DNA of 11,686 nt from Candidatus Woesearchaeota archaeon (lineage in GTDB: Archaea > Nanobdellota > Nanobdellia > Woesearchaeales > DSVV01): contig JACRKI010000001.1 of NCBI GenBank assembly GCA_016215305.1, positions 1 to 11,686 on the forward strand, read 5' to 3'. Shown piece after piece: positions 5,345 to 11,261 of this stretch. The notes beneath the pieces were generated by a model. The model saw nothing but the letters and a program-made list of their open reading frames with translations. It had not been told where the DNA came from and did no database searches. A program made the position numbers and the translations under genes. The stretch's first letter is position 1. Each line of letters starts with the position of its first letter.

Positions 5345-6799
5345 ATGGTGATTAAAACGCAAGACCTTGCGGCATATATGTTTCCAAGTATTATGGAAGT
5401 GCCGATAACTCCTTTAATGAAAGGCAGCGGGCTTTCATATGGCGCAGCAGCAGGAGTTGTCGTCACAAATCCAGATGAAGTAAAGGTGCTAGACAGCAGC
5501 AAAAAAGGAATTTATGCGGCAACAAAAATGCGTGCAGAAGATCTTGTAGTGATGAATGATTCAAGAATTGCAGGTCTTGTGATTACAGATGCTGATGAAG
5601 CATGCCACGAAACAGTCATCACGCGAGGTGCAGGAAAGTCGCTTGTTGCAAATGCGAGTCTCAACGAGAGAGCAGGGCAATTTGTAACTATAGACGGAAC
5701 ATCAGGAAAAATTTACGAAGGCATTTTGGATTGTACAACTCCAGATATTGCTAGCACCTCTTTCCAACAAATGATACAAGAATTAGTAAAAGAAACCGGA
5801 ATCATCGTTCGTGCAAATGCGGACACGCCAGAACAGGCGAGAAAAGCAAGATTATTTGGTGCGCAGGGTCTCGGTCCTGTACGAACAGAATATATGTTTT
5901 ACACAGGAGAAAGACTTCCATTGATGCAGCGATTTATTCTGATGCGTGATGAAAGTTGTCTGGAAAGATTAAGTGAATTACAAACAGCAGACTTTAGTGG
6001 AATTTATCGAGAGATGTCTGGTTTTCCTGTAGGAATACGGCTTTTTGATCCACCCTTTAATGAGTTCTGTCCGAAGACTAGGGAACAAAGAGAAAAAACA
6101 GCAAAGGTGTTAGGAATATCTAAGAGAGAGCTTGAACAAAGAATTGAAAGATTTAGTGAAGATAATCCAATGCTTGGATTGCGTGGTGTTAGCTTAGGTA
6201 TTTTATATGAAGAAGTCTACAAAATGCAGCTCTATGCGGCGTTTAATGGGGCAGCAGATGCAAAATACAAAGGACTAAATCCAAAACCAGAAATTACAGT
6301 TCCATTTGTTGCGTTGCCAAAAGAAATGAAAGCGATGAGAAGAATGATTGATGATGTTGCGGCAGAAGTTTCAAGAAGAAGAGAAATGAGAATTCCATAT
6401 ACAGTAACTGCGATGATAGAGCTTCCTGCTGCTTGTTATCAGGCAGAAGGAATTGCTGGTTATGTTGATGGATTTTCTTTTGGAACAAATGATCTTGCGC
6501 AAACAACATATGGGTTCAGCAGAACAGATTTGGCAAGAATGTTTGTTGAGTATAAAGAAAGAGGAATTCTTGAAAAAAGTCCGTTTGTTGCACTAACAGA
6601 GCCTCTTCTGGAAGTAATTCGTGTTGGTGTTGAAAGAGGAAGGAGAGGAAATCCTTCGTTACAAATCGGAATTTGTGGAGAGCAGGCAGGAGATCCATCT
6701 TCTTTAAGAAAATGTTACGAACTTGGAATGAATTATGGTTCTTGTTCACCGTTTAGAGTTCCATTTGTCTATCAGGCATTTCAGAGGGAAGTACAATGA
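5345..6799 (+). CDS. PPDK-like PEP-utilising protein lacking the ATP-grasp domain
   Basis: The 484-residue product matches only the swivelling phosphohistidine domain and the C-terminal PEP/pyruvate-binding TIM barrel of pyruvate phosphate dikinase (about 870 residues in full); the nucleotide-binding domain is absent. PEP-site residues are kept: R180 (RTEYMFY), R232 and D235 (IRLFDPP), NPMLGLRG, E359 (MIELP), N382/D383 (FGTNDLAQTT) and the proton-donor C467 (YGSCSPFRVP). The usual GGxTSHAA motif is degenerate (DADEACHET), but H88 aligns with the catalytic His and is followed by the expected RGAGK. The protein can therefore probably bind PEP and perhaps take its phosphate on H88, but cannot use ATP by itself. 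The start at 5345 follows AAGGTGA (5334-5340) by 4 bases. Its stop overlaps the next ATG (ATGA). Confidence 0.9.
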   Translation: MVIKTQDLAAYMFPSIMEVPITPLMKGSGLSYGAAAGVVVTNPDEVKVLDSSKKGIYAATKMRAEDLVVMNDSRIAGLVITDADEACHETVITRGAGKSLVANASLNERAGQFVTIDGTSGKIYEGILDCTTPDIASTSFQQMIQELVKETGIIVRANADTPEQARKARLFGAQGLGPVRTEYMFYTGERLPLMQRFILMRDESCLERLSELQTADFSGIYREMSGFPVGIRLFDPPFNEFCPKTREQREKTAKVLGISKRELEQRIERFSEDNPMLGLRGVSLGILYEEVYKMQLYAAFNGAADAKYKGLNPKPEITVPFVALPKEMKAMRRMIDDVAAEVSRRREMRIPYTVTAMIELPAACYQAEGIAGYVDGFSFGTNDLAQTTYGFSRTDLARMFVEYKERGILEKSPFVALTEPLLEVIRVGVERGRRGNPSLQIGICGEQAGDPSSLRKCYELGMNYGSCSPFRVPFVYQAFQREVQ

Positions 6800-7587
6800 A
6801 GTTTTTTGCAACGTGGTATCCCTACGATTCAGGGATGGAAATGCAAAAATTATTTGCAGTCATTGAAAAAGCAGAGAAAGATGGCTTTGCAGGATTTGAA
6901 GTAGTTCCTCCAATTGAACTTCTTCCAGAATACAACAAGAATACATCCTTTTTTCTGGGCAAGAATCTTCTCTTTACAGTTCACTTTGATTATCTTGGGA
7001 CAAATTTGTGTTCTAAAAATAAAGGCATCAAAGAAGAGAGCATAAGACAACTCAGAGAAACAATAGTGTTTGCAGGGAAAATAAAAGCAAAAGCTGTTGT
7101 TTTTCACCCGGGAATGTATTATGAAGAAGAGAATCCAGAAGTTGCAGTAACAAGACTTATAGGAGTGCTTCCATCTCTTCTGAAATTTGCAAAAGAGAAT
7201 AATGTTGTGCTTGCAATAGAAAATATGGAAAATAAGAAGCAGCAGCTTTGTATCTCTCCTGAGCAAGTTATGGAATTTTTACAAAAATTTCCAGATCTCA
7301 TGATGTGTTTTGATATTGCGCATGCGCTTTATACAAATCAAAAAAAGAATTTTGCGGAAGAATTTTGGAGAGCATGTAAAGAAAGAGTTGTAGAAGTACA
7401 TATGAGTGGCATCAAAGAAGGAATGCCGCATTATAAAGTAAATCTCGGGGAGAGCTCAATAGACCTCACCTCCTTTATTCAGCAGCTGAAAGAATTTTCA
7501 GGTCTTGTAAAACTTGAAAATTTAAACTATGAAGATATAGTACTTTCAAAAAAATATGTTGAGCAGAAATTAGGTGAATCCCAATGA
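6796..7587 (+). CDS. Xylose isomerase-like TIM barrel (sugar phosphate isomerase/epimerase or endonuclease IV family)
   Basis: The 263-residue protein belongs to the AP_endonuc_2 (PF01261) superfamily, metal-dependent TIM barrels that isomerise or epimerise sugars and inositols, or cleave abasic DNA. Candidate metal ligands appear at the ends of successive strands: H63 (TVHFDYLG), H104 (VVFHPGMY), E142 (LAIENME), D173 and H176 (CFDIAHA), H202 (VEVHMSG), H212 and E241 (VKLENLN). The pattern resembles the ligand set of endonuclease IV, but the protein is shorter than true Nfo, and the operon with metabolic enzymes favours a small-molecule substrate. ATG at 6796 overlaps the previous TGA as ATGA and is preceded by GAGGGA (6784-6789), so it is translationally coupled to the PEP protein. 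The specific substrate cannot be read from the sequence. Confidence 0.85.
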   Translation: MKFFATWYPYDSGMEMQKLFAVIEKAEKDGFAGFEVVPPIELLPEYNKNTSFFLGKNLLFTVHFDYLGTNLCSKNKGIKEESIRQLRETIVFAGKIKAKAVVFHPGMYYEEENPEVAVTRLIGVLPSLLKFAKENNVVLAIENMENKKQQLCISPEQVMEFLQKFPDLMMCFDIAHALYTNQKKNFAEEFWRACKERVVEVHMSGIKEGMPHYKVNLGESSIDLTSFIQQLKEFSGLVKLENLNYEDIVLSKKYVEQKLGESQ

Positions 7588-8651
7588 TTCGTGCGCGAAG
7601 TGAGCTGTACAGTATCAGTGCGTATCAGCAATATCTAAAAAAAAGAGAAGGAAATATTCGTCTTGATTTTAATGAGAATACAAATAGTCCAAGCCCAAAA
7701 GTTATTCGCGCAATTCAAAAAATAGATGGCGAAAGCGTAAGCATGTATCCGAATCCAGAATTATTAAAAGAAAAGCTTGCATCTTTTCTGAAGCTGAAAA
7801 AAGAACAAGTGCTGTTGGCAAATGGAAGTGATGAAGCGATCTTATTAATTTTATACTCTTTTTTAGAAAAAGGAGATAAGATTATTATTCCTAATCCAAC
7901 ATTCCCTATGTATGAATTATACGCTGCAAGTATCGGTGCAAAAATAAAAAAAGTAGAATATAATACTGATTTGACATTTCCTACAAAAAGAATAGAAGCA
8001 GAAATAACTCCTGATACAAAAATAATAATTTTAGTGAGCCCAAATAATCCAACATGAACTGTCATTGCAAGAGCAGATATTGAACAGATTATAAAAAAAG
8101 CAAAAGAGGTTTGTTGTTTGGTGGTTCTTGACGAAGCGTATTGGCAGTATTATGGAAAGACAAACTATAATTTCATAATGAAGTATGACAATGTGATTAT
8201 ATTGCAGACCTTTTCAAAAGCATATGGATTAGCAGGAGTAAGAATAGGATATGCAATAGCGCAAGAGTCAGTACTTAGTATTTTGGAAAAATTAAGACCT
8301 CCTTATTCAATTAACATGACCGCAATTATAGCTGCAACAGTTGCTCTTGATGATCAAGAGTATGTAAATTCTTATGTGAAGGAAGTTTCTGAAGCAAAAC
8401 AACTGCTTGAGAAATTTGCAAGAGAGAATAATATAATTATATATCCAACGGGATCTAATTTTTGTATCATGAAAGTAGGAGATAAAAATAAGGAGATTAT
8501 AACCGCACTTAAAAAAGAAGGAATTGTGCTTCGTGAACTAACAGATTCGCAGATTCTGGGGGGATGTATTCGTATTGGCATAGGAAACAAAGAACAGACA
8601 TTCATATTAATAAGTGCATTAAAAAGGATTCTAGAAAAAAATAAATTTTAA
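7584..8651 (+). pseudogene. HisC-type PLP aminotransferase interrupted by in-frame TGA
   Basis: Counting one internal TGA as a codon, the frame spans 355 residues of a class I/II aminotransferase closest to histidinol-phosphate aminotransferase (fold type I). Family features in order: LDFNEN near residue 30, GSDEAI near 90, SPNNPT at 151-157, a TGA at 8055-8057 where the invariant Gly of PNNPTG belongs, TVI, the PLP-ring aspartate D183 (VVLDEAYW), the Schiff-base lysine K212 (TFSKAYGLAG) and IRIGIG near the C-terminus. GGA to TGA is one substitution; everything downstream is intact and in frame, ending in TAA. If the TGA stops translation, the 157-residue fragment lacks the lysine and is inactive. 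Recent mutation, sequencing error or suppression are all possible. It follows the TIM barrel with an ATGA overlap and AGGTGA (7572-7577) before the start. No other his gene is nearby, so histidine synthesis is not implied. Confidence 0.9.
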
Positions 8652-8656
8652 AAAAC

Positions 8657-9655
8657 CTACAAATTCTCCCCAACAAACACAGCCAAATCAATCAAGCGAC
8701 AGGCATATCCATATTCATTGTCATACCATGCAAGCACTTTGACCATGTTGTCGCCAATCACCTGCGTAGACAATAAATCAACAATCGCGGAATGATGATT
8801 GCCAATAAAATCAGAAGAAACAAGTGGTTTGACAGTGACGCCAAGATATTCGTTTGCAGAAGCAACAAATTTCTCGTTCACTTCTTCAGCAGTCACATTC
8901 TGACGCAAAGTACAAACCAAATCAACAACTGAAACAGTCGGGACAGGAACGCGCATCGCAATGCCAGTTAATTTGCCGGCAAGTGATGGAATGACTTTTC
9001 CAACAGCGATAGCAGCGCCAGTCGTCGTGGGAATAATGTTGACAGAAGCGGTTCGCGCCCGCCGTAAATCTTTTTTGTGCGAATTGTCAATAATATTCTG
9101 GTCATTGGTGATTGCATGAATAGTGGTCATGAACCCTTTTTCAATGCCAAATTCTTTTTCTAAAACAGCGGCAACAGGAGCAAGACAATTCGTTGTGCAG
9201 GAGGCGCAAGACAAGACATTTTCTTTTGTTTCAAGCCATTTTTCATGATTGACACCAATGACATACGTGCCGCATCCTTTGCTGGGAGATGAGATAATTA
9301 CTTTTTTCACGTCATTTTCCAAATGCAGCGCAGCTTGTTCTTTTTTTGTAAATTTGCCAGTGCATTCTAAAACAATATCCACAGAAACAGAGTTCCACGG
9401 AATGTTTGCAGGATCATCTTCGCGAAACACAGTAATTTTTTCAGAATTGACACGGATATGATCTTCTTCTACTGCAACAGTGCCAGAAAATTTGCCGTAA
9501 GTAGAGTCATGTTCAAAGAGCAGTGCGTGGCTTTCCATGTCAGCTCTGCTGTTGATCGCGACAACTTTGATTTTATCTTTGTATGCAGGTAATTGACAAA
9601 TGCGTAATGCAAGCCGTCCAATTCTGCCAAAACCGTTGATGCCTACTTTTATCAT
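8657..9655 (-). CDS. gap: Glyceraldehyde-3-phosphate dehydrogenase, bacterial (type I)
   Basis: This 332-residue enzyme oxidises glyceraldehyde 3-phosphate with inorganic phosphate to 1,3-bisphosphoglycerate, in cytosolic glycolysis or, in reverse, gluconeogenesis. The Rossmann start is MIKVGINGFGRIGR; the active site SCASCTTNCLAP carries C153, with H180 in TTIHAITNDQ as base, and the C-terminus has WYDNEYGYACR. This is the bacterial/eukaryal type, not the archaeal type II GAPDH, consistent with lateral transfer. The residue equivalent to Asp32 that selects NAD is Ser36, followed by Arg37 (AINSRAD), which suggests it may accept NADP. The open frame extends upstream to 9733, but the family starts at 9655, and a TATA box centred at 9680.5 is 25.5 bp upstream, implying a leaderless mRNA. 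Its TAG stop lies 5 bases from the convergent aminotransferase stop. Confidence 0.96.
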   Translation of the reverse strand: MIKVGINGFGRIGRLALRICQLPAYKDKIKVVAINSRADMESHALLFEHDSTYGKFSGTVAVEEDHIRVNSEKITVFREDDPANIPWNSVSVDIVLECTGKFTKKEQAALHLENDVKKVIISSPSKGCGTYVIGVNHEKWLETKENVLSCASCTTNCLAPVAAVLEKEFGIEKGFMTTIHAITNDQNIIDNSHKKDLRRARTASVNIIPTTTGAAIAVGKVIPSLAGKLTGIAMRVPVPTVSVVDLVCTLRQNVTAEEVNEKFVASANEYLGVTVKPLVSSDFIGNHHSAIVDLLSTQVIGDNMVKVLAWYDNEYGYACRLIDLAVFVGENL

Positions 9656-9676
9656 AGAACAGAAGAAAAATGCTTG

Positions 9677-9690
9677 ATTTATATTGTTTA
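9677..9690 (-). promoter_or_regulatory. BRE/TATA promoter of gap
   Basis: On the minus strand TAAACAATATAAAT holds ATATAAAT (9684-9677) behind an AAAC BRE-like element. The distance to the ATG at 9655 (25.5 bp) predicts a leaderless transcript. Confidence 0.55.
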
Positions 9691-9696
9691 TTTTAT

Positions 9697-9715
9697 GAGA
9701 AAGTTTATAAATATA
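9697..9715 (+). promoter_or_regulatory. BRE/TATA promoter of the toxin-antitoxin operon
   Basis: GAGAAAG followed by TTTATAAATATA (9704-9715) is the best archaeal promoter match in the window. Its centre near 9709 predicts transcription from about 9735, giving a leader of about 23 nt before the antitoxin ATG at 9758, which unlike the leaderless genes leaves room for the G/T-rich GTGGTGGT (9745-9752). Confidence 0.65.
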
Positions 9716-9718
9716 CTT

Positions 9719-9738
9719 GCATATCAAGTGCATATCAA
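9719..9738. promoter_or_regulatory. Tandem direct repeat, putative antitoxin operator
   Basis: GCATATCAA occurs at 9719-9727 and again at 9730-9738, an 11-bp period, about one DNA helical turn. The pair lies just downstream of the TATA box and covers the predicted start site, where a bound antitoxin would block transcription. Autoregulation is usual for type II toxin-antitoxin operons; binding here is inferred. Confidence 0.45.
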
Positions 9739-9757
9739 ATACACGTGGTGGTACAAT

Positions 9758-10012
9758 ATGGTTTATGCAAGAATTTCCTTAAATGAACATGCAAATAAAG
9801 TACTCAATGTCATCAAAGCTAAGTTTGATTTGCGTGATAAGTCTGAAGCAATAAATAAATTTATTGAAATGTTTGGTGATGAGGTAGTAGAAAAAGAAGC
9901 GAGCGACCAATATATTAAAACCGTTTTGCAAATTGAAAAACAGCATTTCAAAAAATATGGTCGTCGGAAGATGAGTGCGCAAGAATTAGATAAAATATGT
10001 GGGATCAATTAA
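9758..10012 (+). CDS. DUF2683-family antitoxin
   Basis: The 84-residue protein starts MVYARISLNEHANKVLNVIK and continues with KFDLRDKSEAINKFIEMFGD, the signature of archaeal DUF2683 proteins, which accompany RelE-like toxins. The N-terminal 45 residues look like a ribbon-helix-helix-type DNA-binding and dimerisation module; the charged C-terminal half (about 50-84) is expected to wrap around the toxin. The frame is open upstream to a TTG at 9674, but the conserved family start is the ATG at 9758, preceded by a G/T-rich leader and a strong promoter. It diverges from gap and is followed after 10 bases by the toxin gene, with an AGGGGAT ribosome binding site at 10013-10019. Stop is TAA. Confidence 0.85.
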   Translation: MVYARISLNEHANKVLNVIKAKFDLRDKSEAINKFIEMFGDEVVEKEASDQYIKTVLQIEKQHFKKYGRRKMSAQELDKICGIN

Positions 10013-10022
10013 AGGGGATTCT

Positions 10023-10295
10023 ATGTTTGACTTTGATCTAACGGATGAATTGAAGATAATTCTAAGAAAATTAAGTCAGAAAGATAGAAAAAAAGTAGAG
10101 ATAATAAACAAAAAGATCAAAGAAATTATAAGCAGCGATGAGGAGAGCATTGACCACTATAAAAACCTAAGAAATAATCTCAAACATTTGAAGCGTGTTC
10201 ACATAGACAAACATTTTGTTTTGACATTTAGCGTTGACAAAGAAAATAATTTTATCTTGTTTGTAGATTTTGATCATCATGATAATGTGTATTAA
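10023..10295 (+). CDS. RelE/ParE-family toxin (mRNA interferase-like)
   Basis: The 90-residue protein has the compact RelE fold: two N-terminal helices rich in Lys (LKIILRKLSQKDRKKVEIIN), then HYKNLRNNLKHLKRVHIDKH, FVLTFSVDKENNFILFVDF and the ending DHHDNVY. Such toxins cleave ribosome-associated mRNA and are held inactive by the upstream antitoxin. The basic residues of KRVHI and the C-terminal DHHDxxY block, typical of the archaeal branch, are intact, so the toxin looks functional. The frame is open back to 9999, inside the antitoxin gene, but AGGGGAT (10013-10019) before the ATG at 10023 sets the start. Its TAA stop interlocks with the TAA of the convergent transaldolase gene in the four bases TTAA (10292-10295). 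Confidence 0.9.
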   Translation: MFDFDLTDELKIILRKLSQKDRKKVEIINKKIKEIISSDEESIDHYKNLRNNLKHLKRVHIDKHFVLTFSVDKENNFILFVDFDHHDNVY

Positions 10296-10954
10296 ACAAT
10301 CCTTCTCAATTCTTCTGGAATCTTTTTCCAGTCATCCAAAAACTTTTGCAATCCAGAATCAGTCAACGCGTGTTTGAACAATTGATCAATAATTGCAGGC
10401 GGACAAGTAGCGACATCTGCGCCGGAAATCGCGCATTGTTTGACATGATCCGGATGGCGAATCGAAGCAGCCAAAATCTGTGTTTGAAAGTCGTAATTGT
10501 CATACACTGTTCGAATTTCATCAATCAAATCCATACCAGTCTGTCCAATATCATCAAGTCTGCCGATAAAGGGACTGACATAGGTTGCGCCAGCTTTTGC
10601 GCAGAGCAATGCTTGGTTTGCGCTGAACACTAAGGTGCAGTTTGTTTTGATGCCGTGGCTAGAAAAATATTTTATCGCGCGAATGCCGTCAGGAGTCATC
10701 GGCACTTTGACAACAACATTCTTATGAATCTTCACTAATTCTTGTCCTTCGCGAATCATGCCGTCATAATCAGTTGCAACAACTTCGGCACTGACGGGTC
10801 CATCAACAATCTGGCAAATATCACGAACAACCTCTTTGAAATTCTTTCCTGCTTTCAAAACAAGAGAAGGATTTGTCGTGACGCCGTCAATAATTCCCAA
10901 ACTATTCAATCGTTTAATCTCAGTAATGTCTGCTGTGTCAATGAAGAGTTCCAT
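10292..10954 (-). CDS. tal: Short-form transaldolase (TalC/MipB family)
   Basis: This 220-residue class I aldolase transfers a dihydroxyacetone unit between sugar phosphates in the non-oxidative pentose phosphate pathway, in the cytosol. Family blocks: MELFIDTADITEIKRL, GVTTNPSLV, the Schiff-base K83 in VVVKVPMTPDG, TLVFSANQALLCAKAGATYVSPFIGRLDD and AASIRHPDHV. Two residues separate transaldolase from fructose-6-phosphate aldolase in this family: E57 (SAEVVATD) and F129 (SPFIGR) replace the Gln and Tyr of the aldolase, so transaldolase activity is favoured. A TATA-like ACATAAAAAG centred at about 10980 lies 26 bp upstream of the ATG, implying a leaderless mRNA. It converges with the RelE toxin and shares bases of its stop codon. 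With gap nearby, it links pentose phosphates to lower glycolysis, presumably supplying ribose. Confidence 0.95.
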   Translation of the reverse strand: MELFIDTADITEIKRLNSLGIIDGVTTNPSLVLKAGKNFKEVVRDICQIVDGPVSAEVVATDYDGMIREGQELVKIHKNVVVKVPMTPDGIRAIKYFSSHGIKTNCTLVFSANQALLCAKAGATYVSPFIGRLDDIGQTGMDLIDEIRTVYDNYDFQTQILAASIRHPDHVKQCAISGADVATCPPAIIDQLFKHALTDSGLQKFLDDWKKIPEELRRIV

Positions 10955-11136
10955 GAGAGAGAGAAAGAGGATACTCTTTTTATGTCTTTTCTTCTCTTTG
11001 TTCGTATTTTCTCAAAAAAATCCCAGCTAAGTTCGAGTTCAGGATGGATTTTGCAAAGAAAAGCAAACAAGCATTGATGGTTTGCTATTTTCTTTTTGTC
11101 AAAGCGAATCAATGCATCCATCTGCTTCACAGTCAC
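10906..11136 (-). CDS. Hypothetical protein, possibly a frameshifted remnant
   Basis: A 76-codon frame beginning at a GTG contains a natural-looking stretch, QMDALIRFDKKKIANHQ to ELELSWDFFEKIRTKRRKDIKRV, then degenerates into Ser/Leu-rich sequence that overlaps the first 49 bases of the transaldolase gene and its promoter. The C-terminal part is therefore unlikely to be functional coding. A GAGG at 10-13 bases before the GTG gives weak support for initiation. An alternative is that the segment is the second half of the neighbouring small ORF that starts at 11170, joined by a +1 shift at CTT-TGA-C (11098-11104). I do not recognise a family. Confidence 0.3.
   Translation of the reverse strand: MTVKQMDALIRFDKKKIANHQCLFAFLCKIHPELELSWDFFEKIRTKRRKDIKRVSSFSLSWNSSLTQQTLLRLND
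10975..10992 (-). promoter_or_regulatory. BRE/TATA promoter of transaldolase
   Basis: Minus strand GAAAAG then ACATAAAAAG (about 10985-10976) is centred 26 bp from the ATG at 10954, matching the spacing at the other leaderless genes. Confidence 0.45.
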
Positions 11137-11170
11137 AATATGTTTCCTCTAGTGTTTTCTGTTTAGGCAT
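11099..11170 (-). CDS. Small ORF with strong ribosome binding site (23 aa), perhaps 5' end of a shifted gene
   Basis: ATG at 11170 is preceded at a spacing of 4 bases by AGAGGTGACC (11184-11175), one of the best ribosome binding sites in the window, and it overlaps the TAA of the previous minus-strand ORF as ATGCCTAA, a typical translational coupling arrangement. The product starts MPKQKTLEETYCDCEADGC, with three cysteines, and stops at TGA 11101-11099 within CTT-TGA-C. A +1 shift there would continue into the 10906-11136 frame (DKKKIANHQ...). Whether it is a tiny protein, a recoded gene or a broken one is open. Confidence 0.3.
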   Translation of the reverse strand: MPKQKTLEETYCDCEADGCIDSL

Positions 11171-11261
11171 GTATGGTCACCTCTGCAAAATCTAAATTCC
11201 CTTTGACGATGTATCCTTGCACTATATTTGTCAGCAATCTTGTTAACAGGTCGAATGCCAT
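11163..11261 (-). CDS. Small ORF (32 aa), possibly the 3' end of a disrupted gene
   Basis: The frame starts MAFDLLTRLLTNIVQGYIVK and ends DFAEVTIHA with TAA at 11165-11163, overlapping the next start codon. The last ten codons contain the ribosome binding site of the following ORF. Just upstream, a different minus-strand frame (open from 11445 to 11152, 98 codons without ATG) reads RYPDETADDITKVAVANGIR and could be joined to this one by a single-base indel. The plus-strand ORF at 11173-11457 covers the same bases, so only one interpretation can be mainly right. Confidence 0.25.
   Translation of the reverse strand: MAFDLLTRLLTNIVQGYIVKGNLDFAEVTIHA

Noticed and set aside
6796..7587. Endonuclease IV DNA-repair enzyme
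   Set aside because: Metal ligands are similar, but the protein is short and is co-transcribed with metabolic enzymes, so a sugar or phosphosugar substrate is more likely.
8055..8057. UGA reassigned to glycine (as in Gracilibacteria/SR1) to explain the aminotransferase TGA
   Set aside because: TGA ends four other genes, two within ATGA overlaps and one within a ribosome binding site. Reading the TGA at 6797 as Gly would run some 35 codons into the next gene in the wrong frame.
7584..8651. Histidine biosynthesis operon
   Set aside because: Only the aminotransferase resembles a his gene; its neighbours are unrelated to histidine synthesis, and HisC-type enzymes have many other substrates.
9674..9757. 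N-terminal extension of the antitoxin and, on the other strand, of GAPDH (9656-9733)
   Set aside because: Both read through promoter DNA; each family starts at the downstream ATG (9758 and 9655).
10292..10954. Fructose-6-phosphate aldolase
   Set aside because: The Gln and Tyr diagnostic of that activity are replaced by E57 and F129, the transaldolase state.
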